In this document: positions 6,128-11,381 of the stretch, in pieces
Numbering within the stretch: position 1 is the stretch's first letter
Layout of the letters: each line of letters begins with the position of its first letter
Assembly (NCBI GenBank): GCA_002328835.1
Contig: DCWN01000003.1
Location: forward strand, 1-11,381
Direction of reading: 5' to 3'
Length of the DNA: 11,381 nt
From: Acidobacteria bacterium UBA2161
Lineage (GTDB): Bacteria; Acidobacteriota; Vicinamibacteria; Vicinamibacterales; UBA823
The notes under the pieces: generated by a model
The model's input: only the letters and a program-made list of their open reading frames with translations
Database searches by the model: none
What the model was told of the DNA's origin: nothing
Translations under genes and position numbers: made by a program

Positions 6128-6136
6128 GTAGTAGTG

Positions 6137-6177
6137 GAGCGTCGGGCCGTGAGGCGATGACTCGGCGACCGACGCTC
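6137..6177 (+). promoter_or_regulatory. Long hairpin in the clpP 5' leader
   Basis: GAGCGTCGG (6137-6145) pairs perfectly with CCGACGCTC (6169-6177). The next bases, GCCG (6146-6149) and CGGC (6163-6166), extend the stem across a two-base bulge to 13 pairs with a 13-nt loop. No U-tract follows, so an intrinsic terminator for tig is unlikely. It ends 47 bp before the clpP ATG and does not cover the ribosome-binding site. Confidence 0.5.
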
Positions 6178-6224
6178 TGAGCACATCGCCGCAGATGTGT
6201 GCAGGAACGTGCCGAGGATCGAAC

Positions 6225-6827
6225 ATGACTGACGAGCGAGCCCAGCTGATTCCGATGGTCGTCGAGCAGACGAACCGCGGGGAGCGCGCCTACGACATCT
6301 TCTCGCGGTTGCTCAAGGACAGCATCATCTTCATCGGCTCGCCGGTCGACGACGCGATCGCCAACCTGGTCATCGCCCAGATGCTCTTCCTGGAAGCCGA
6401 GGATCCGGACCGCGACATCACGTTGTATATCAACAGCCCAGGGGGCTCGATCACGGCCGGCCTGGCCATCTACGACACGATGCAGTTCATCAAGCCCGAC
6501 GTGCAGACCTATTGCATCGGGCAGGCCGCCTCGATGGCGGCGGTGCTGCTGGCCGCCGGCGCCAAGGGCAAGCGATACTCCCTCCCGAACTCCAGAATCG
6601 TGATCCATCAGCCGCTGATGTCCGGCCTGGGCGGGCAAGCGACCGACATCGACATCGCGGCCCGCGAGATTATCCGAATCCGGGAGCGCTTGAACGAGAT
6701 CCTCGTGAGCCATACGGGCCAGACCGTCAAACGGATCCAGGACGACACCGAGCGCGACTACATCATGTCGGCCGAGCAAGGACAGGAATACGGTATTATT
6801 GATGATGTGATCCGCCAGCGCGCCTGA
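6225..6827 (+). CDS. clpP: ATP-dependent Clp protease proteolytic subunit ClpP (200 aa)
   Basis: ClpP is the serine peptidase that forms the two-ring, 14-subunit chamber degrading polypeptides fed by ClpX. I start it at ATG 6225 because GAGGA (6214-6218) lies 6 nt upstream and the N-terminus then matches the family ('LIPMVVEQTNRGERAYDIFSRLL'-type start, split here as residues 8-30). The ATG at 6195 would add ten residues with no ribosome-binding site. The catalytic triad is complete: Ser103 in 'GQAASMAA', His128 in 'IVIHQPL', Asp178 in 'DTERDYIMS'. The oxyanion-side 'NSPGGS' loop (70-75) is present. Length is normal, without a long propeptide. It is cytoplasmic. clpX follows after 38 bp and is its partner, so the two are most likely one transcript. 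Confidence 0.97.
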   Translation: MTDERAQLIPMVVEQTNRGERAYDIFSRLLKDSIIFIGSPVDDAIANLVIAQMLFLEAEDPDRDITLYINSPGGSITAGLAIYDTMQFIKPDVQTYCIGQAASMAAVLLAAGAKGKRYSLPNSRIVIHQPLMSGLGGQATDIDIAAREIIRIRERLNEILVSHTGQTVKRIQDDTERDYIMSAEQGQEYGIIDDVIRQRA

Positions 6828-6865
6828 ACCCTGGGAGTGGTGCGGACCGACAGCGAGCGTAGATC

Positions 6866-8116
<1,251 letters not shown>

Positions 8117-8167
8117 CCAGAACCGAGTTGCGGCGCCGACGACAACCGTTTCCCGACATCAGCCCTC

Positions 8168-10549
8168 ATGGACGACTACGAGACCATCCCGATTGTCCCC
8201 CTGCGTGATGTGGTGGTCTTCCCCCACATGATGATGCCGTTCGTCATCGGGCGGCCCTCGTCGACGCGCGCGCTCGAGCACGCCCTCAAACAGGACAAGC
8301 GCATCTTCCTGGCGGCGCAGCACGATGCCGCCAACGACGATCCGGCGCCGAACGACATCTACACGATGGGTTGCGTGGCCAACATCGTGCAGAGCCTGAA
8401 GCTACCCGACGGCAACATCAAGGTGCTGGTCGAGGGCGTCGATCGCGCGCGCGCGATGGAGTGGAAGGAGGACAAGGGCTTCTACCGTGTGGTGGTGAAG
8501 GTCGTCGAGAAGCAGCGCGAGACGGGCGACGACGTCGAGAGCACGATGAGCAAGGTGGTCACGCTCTTCGAGCAGTACGTCAAGCTGTCGAACAATCTGC
8601 ACTACGACGCGATGGTCGCGGCCGTGCGGGTGGACGACCCGGGCAAGCTGGCCGACACGATCGCCGCCCATCTGCTCGTCGGCGTCGACGAGAAGCAGAA
8701 TTTGCTCGAGATCATCTCACCGCTCGAGCGCCTGAACCGCATCGCCGGCATCCTCGAGGCCGAGGTCGACAAGCTGCAGGTGGACCGCCGTATCCAATCT
8801 CGCGTCAAGAAGCAGATGGAGAAGGCGCAGAAAGAGTACTACCTGAACGAGAAGATGAAGGCGATCCAGAAGGAACTGGGCCGCAAAGAGGATAAGGGGA
8901 ACGAGATCGACGAACTGAAGACCAAGATCGAAGAGGCGAAGATGCCCAAGGAGGTCGAGGAAAAGGCCGTCCAGGAGCTGAAGCGCCTCGAAGCGATGCC
9001 GCCCATGTCGGCCGAGGCGACCGTCTCGCGGAACTACCTCGATTGGCTGATCGCGGTGCCCTGGCAGAAGAAGTCGCGCGAGAGTCGCGATCTCAAACGC
9101 GCCGAGCAGATTCTGCACGAGGACCACCACGGACTTGAGAAGATCAAGGATCGCATCCTCGAATTCCTGGCGGTCCGCACGCTGGTCAAGAAGCCGAAGG
9201 GCACGATCCTGACGCTGACCGGGCCCCCAGGCGTCGGCAAGACCTCGCTGGCCAAGTCGATCGCCCGGTCCACGAACCGGAAGTTCGTGCGGCTGTCGCT
9301 CGGCGGCGTGCGCGACGAAGCCGAGGTGCGCGGTCACCGGCGCACGTATATCGGCGCCTTCCCCGGCCAGATCATCCAGATGATGAAGAAGGCCGGCACG
9401 ATGAACCCGGTCTTCCTGCTCGACGAAGTCGACAAGATGTCGATGGATTTCCGCGGGGATCCCTCCGCCGCCCTGCTGGAAGTGCTCGACCCGGAGCAGA
9501 ACAACACGTTCCTCGACCACTACCTCGACGTCGAGTACGACCTGTCGCACGTCATGTTCATTTGCACGGCCAACGTGCTGCACACGGTACCCCAGGCACT
9601 GCGCGACCGGATGGAGGTGCTGCAGCTCGCGGGCTACACGGAGCAGGAAAAGATCGAGATCGCCAAGCAATTCCTGGCGCCGAAGGCTGTCAAGGCCACC
9701 GGGCTCACCGAGAAGAACGTCGTCTTCACCGAGGGGGCGTTCCAGACGATCATCCAGCGCTACACGCGCGAGGCCGGTGTCCGGAGTCTCGAACGGGAGA
9801 TCTCGTCGGTCTGCCGAAAGATCGCTCGCAAGGTCGTGCTCGAGGGCAAGCAGTTCTTCGAGGAAGTCACGTCCGAGAAGATCACCGAACACCTGGGTGT
9901 CCCCCGCTTCCGCCCGTCGATGGCCGAAGAGCGGAACGAGGTCGGGGTGGCCACTGGGCTGGCGTGGACCGAAGCGGGCGGCGAACTGCTGGTCACCGAA
10001 GCCACGTTGATGCCGGGTCGAGGCCGCCTGACGCTCACCGGCAAGCTCGGCGATGTCATGCAGGAATCGGCGCAGGCGGCGATGAGCTACGTCCGCACCA
10101 AGGCCGAGGAACTCGGACTCCCTCGCGACTTCCACCGCAAGACCGACGTGCACATCCATGTGCCGGAGGGCGCCATTCCCAAGGACGGACCGTCGGCCGG
10201 CATCACCTTGGCGACGGCGCTCGTCTCGGCACTCGCGAATATCGAGACTAGGAGCGACGTCGCGATGACCGGCGAGATCACGCTGCGCGGTAAGGTACTG
10301 CCGATCGGCGGCGTGAAGGAGAAGGTGCTGGCTGCGCACCGGGCCGGGCTGAAGGACATTATCCTGCCCAAGGACAACGAGAAGGACCTCGCCGACATTC
10401 CAAAGAACGTCACCGACGTCCTGAACCTCTATATGGTCGAGACCATGGGCGAGGTGCTGAAGATCGCCATGAGCCGGCCACCGCAAGGCAGCCTGGCGGC
10501 CGAGTCCGAACCGGCGCCGGCCGCGTCGGACGACGCCATCACCCACTAA
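8168..10549 (+). CDS. lon: Lon ATP-dependent protease (793 aa)
   Basis: Lon is a cytoplasmic homohexamer that degrades misfolded and selected regulatory proteins. Domains in order: the N-terminal LAN/PUA-like substrate domain (about 5-200, beginning 'IPIVPLRDVVVFPHM'); a charged coiled-coil region (about 200-300); the AAA+ domain with Walker A 'GPPGVGKT' (352-359) and Walker B ending Asp419-Glu420; and the Lon-type protease domain with the Ser-Lys dyad Ser676 ('KDGPSAG') and Lys719 ('GGVKEKVL'). This is the bacterial LonA type, with no membrane segment. The last 25 residues are an Ala/Pro/Ser/Glu tail of low complexity, likely disordered, and the protein is slightly longer than E. coli Lon (784 aa). 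No Shine-Dalgarno precedes the ATG. The 51-bp gap after clpX suggests co-transcription. Confidence 0.98.
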   Translation: MDDYETIPIVPLRDVVVFPHMMMPFVIGRPSSTRALEHALKQDKRIFLAAQHDAANDDPAPNDIYTMGCVANIVQSLKLPDGNIKVLVEGVDRARAMEWKEDKGFYRVVVKVVEKQRETGDDVESTMSKVVTLFEQYVKLSNNLHYDAMVAAVRVDDPGKLADTIAAHLLVGVDEKQNLLEIISPLERLNRIAGILEAEVDKLQVDRRIQSRVKKQMEKAQKEYYLNEKMKAIQKELGRKEDKGNEIDELKTKIEEAKMPKEVEEKAVQELKRLEAMPPMSAEATVSRNYLDWLIAVPWQKKSRESRDLKRAEQILHEDHHGLEKIKDRILEFLAVRTLVKKPKGTILTLTGPPGVGKTSLAKSIARSTNRKFVRLSLGGVRDEAEVRGHRRTYIGAFPGQIIQMMKKAGTMNPVFLLDEVDKMSMDFRGDPSAALLEVLDPEQNNTFLDHYLDVEYDLSHVMFICTANVLHTVPQALRDRMEVLQLAGYTEQEKIEIAKQFLAPKAVKATGLTEKNVVFTEGAFQTIIQRYTREAGVRSLEREISSVCRKIARKVVLEGKQFFEEVTSEKITEHLGVPRFRPSMAEERNEVGVATGLAWTEAGGELLVTEATLMPGRGRLTLTGKLGDVMQESAQAAMSYVRTKAEELGLPRDFHRKTDVHIHVPEGAIPKDGPSAGITLATALVSALANIETRSDVAMTGEITLRGKVLPIGGVKEKVLAAHRAGLKDIILPKDNEKDLADIPKNVTDVLNLYMVETMGEVLKIAMSRPPQGSLAAESEPAPAASDDAITH

Positions 10550-10555
10550 GCCGCT

Positions 10556-10575
10556 GGCGCCGCGGAACCGGCGCC
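10556..10575. terminator. GC hairpin just after lon, possible transcription end or mRNA stabiliser
   Basis: GGCGCCG (10556-10562) pairs perfectly with CGGCGCC (10569-10575) around CGGAAC, 6 bp after the lon stop. It lacks a following T-tract, so intrinsic termination is uncertain. Confidence 0.4.
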
Positions 10576-10593
10576 CCTCGACGTCGCTCGGGG

Positions 10594-10617
10594 CGCCCTG
10601 AGCTTCGCCGAAGGGCG
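10594..10617. repeat. REP-like hairpin between lon and engB
   Basis: CGCCCT (10594-10599) pairs with AGGGCG (10612-10617); inside, CTTC-GCC-GAAG gives an alternative small hairpin. The core at 10596-10615 resembles the short palindromic CCCTGAGC...GAAGGG repeats I recall from many GC-rich genomes, and is similar to the hairpin at 1751-1768. The rest of the 10550-10663 spacer shows no clear promoter. Confidence 0.4.
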
Positions 10618-10663
10618 GCGACCAGCAGAGTGCGGGCGGCCGACCGCTCCACGAGATCCGCCC

Positions 10664-11275
10664 GTGAAGATCCTCGAGACCGACCTCGTCTCGCGAGCCG
10701 CGGGCGACCCGACCCGCGCCGCCACGACGGAGATTGCGCTCGTCGGACGGTCCAACGTCGGGAAGTCCAGCCTGATCAATGCGCTCATCCGCCGGAAACT
10801 GGCCCGGACGAGCAGAGCTCCTGGCAAGACCGACCGCGTCAACGTCTACCGGGTGCGGCTGGCCATCGCCGCCAACCGGATCGAAACCATCAACCTTATC
10901 GATCTACCCGGCTACGGCTACGCGCGCGGCGGCGCCAAGCGAGCCGAGGCGTTCGCCGAGGTGACCGGAGCCTACTTCGCCGCGCAGGCCGAGCCGCGCG
11001 ACGCCGAACGCCCTGCCCCGAGAGTGCTTCATCTCGTGGACACGCGTCACCCTGAGCTGGACGTCGACCGCGATGCGCACCGCTGGCTGGCCGACCGCGG
11101 TCTGGCGGTGCTGACGGTGGGAACGAAAGCCGACACCCTGCCCCGGGCCGAGCGGACGCGCGTCGCCCACCTGCTCGAAGCCAGCACGGGCGGTGCCGTG
11201 CTGCTCGTCTCCGCCAAGTCTGGCGACGGGCTCAAGGAGCTGTGGAGAGCGATTGTGAGCGACGCGGCCCGTTAG
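10664..11275 (+). CDS. engB: Ribosome biogenesis GTP-binding protein EngB/YsxC/YihA (203 aa)
   Basis: EngB is a TrmE-Era-EngA-type small GTPase needed for late 50S subunit assembly. The GTPase motifs are all present: G1 'GRSNVGKS' (28-35); the family's 'APGKTDRVN' switch I region supplying G2; G3 'DLPGYGYA' beginning at Asp80; G4 'TKAD' (154-157); G5 'SAK' (183-185). Start is GTG at 10664, chosen because the N-terminus then resembles the family's short strand before G1; no strong ribosome-binding site is visible. Length is typical (about 195-215 aa). It lies 114 bp after lon, separated by two hairpins, so it may be expressed separately. lon-engB adjacency is common in bacteria. Cytoplasmic. 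Confidence 0.95.
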   Translation: MKILETDLVSRAAGDPTRAATTEIALVGRSNVGKSSLINALIRRKLARTSRAPGKTDRVNVYRVRLAIAANRIETINLIDLPGYGYARGGAKRAEAFAEVTGAYFAAQAEPRDAERPAPRVLHLVDTRHPELDVDRDAHRWLADRGLAVLTVGTKADTLPRAERTRVAHLLEASTGGAVLLVSAKSGDGLKELWRAIVSDAAR

Positions 11276-11301
11276 CTCCGGTCCGATTCTGCGGCGCGCT
11301 A

Positions 11302-11381
11302 CGCAGGAGGACCAAGGCGCGCACGGCGCGCCTCGCGGCGTCCGGAGTGGGGCACTCGGGGTCCCCGCGGAGGACGCCGCG
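11302..11381 (-). repeat. Dispersed structured repeat, copy B, cut by the window end
   Basis: Read on the minus strand, it matches 1658-1737 at 70 of 80 positions. The ten-base arms are intact (11334-11343 and 11372-11381). The small hairpin is AGGCGCGC (11315-11322) with GCGCGCCT (11326-11333). Relative to copy A, two of its base pairs are changed on both strands so that pairing is kept. It begins 26 bp after the engB stop and probably continues beyond the window, since copy A has a further GGGGGC hairpin on that side. Confidence 0.8.

Noticed and set aside
6195..6224. Upstream ATG for clpP
   Set aside because: It adds ten residues with a Cys/Gly-rich sequence not seen in the family; GAGGA before 6225 supports the shorter protein.
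8717..10546. Very long minus-strand open frame (609 codons) opposite lon
   Set aside because: It lies wholly antisense to the unmistakable lon gene. GC-rich codon bias opens such frames, and the translation is His/Arg/Leu-rich with no domain signature.

Overview
The window is GC-rich (roughly two-thirds G+C by eye), densely coding bacterial chromosome. Its gene order tig-clpP-clpX-lon-engB is a classic bacterial proteostasis cluster. The GC-rich coding style, the secreted Ig-like/proline-linker protein and the dispersed GC hairpins between genes would fit an Acidobacteriota genome (Vicinamibacteria-like). That assignment is from general resemblance only; nothing here identifies the taxon. No phage, plasmid, CRISPR or transposase gene is visible.

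Layout. Positions 1-1026 are the 3' end of a large secreted protein with bacterial Ig-like domains, a Pro/Ser/Thr/Asp linker and an uncharacterised C-terminal domain. Positions 1114-1626 encode a small exported protein of unknown function. Positions 1634-1788 separate convergent genes and are filled with GC hairpins, including one copy of a structured repeat. Positions 4403-1789 (minus strand) form a probable three-gene operon: an EgtD-type histidine methyltransferase, an AI-2E family permease and a TerB-like protein. A divergent control region and tRNA-Leu(UAG) follow (4581-4667). Directly after the tRNA CCA lies an 84-bp hairpin element with perfect 10-bp terminal inverted repeats. The plus-strand proteostasis genes are trigger factor (4775-6082), ClpP (6225-6827), ClpX (6866-8116), Lon (8168-10549) and the ribosome-assembly GTPase EngB/YsxC (10664-11275). 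The window ends inside a second, oppositely oriented copy of the 1.7-kb repeat.

How the genes work together. Trigger factor receives nascent chains at the ribosome exit tunnel. ClpX unfolds tagged or native substrates and feeds them to ClpP. Lon degrades misfolded proteins. EngB assists 50S subunit maturation. The minus-strand genes suggest redox or envelope stress physiology (ergothioneine-type chemistry plus membrane transport), but that link is an inference from adjacency.

The protein genes are mostly ordinary. The least ordinary material is the intergenic structure: (i) an ~80-bp repeat at 1658-1737 and 11302-11381 whose copies differ only by transitions, with two base pairs of one hairpin changed on both sides so that pairing is kept; (ii) the 84-bp palindromic element abutting the tRNA; (iii) a long hairpin at the predicted 5' end of the clpP transcript; (iv) a tig start with no Shine-Dalgarno, sitting on a duplicated -10-like octamer, which suggests a leaderless mRNA.
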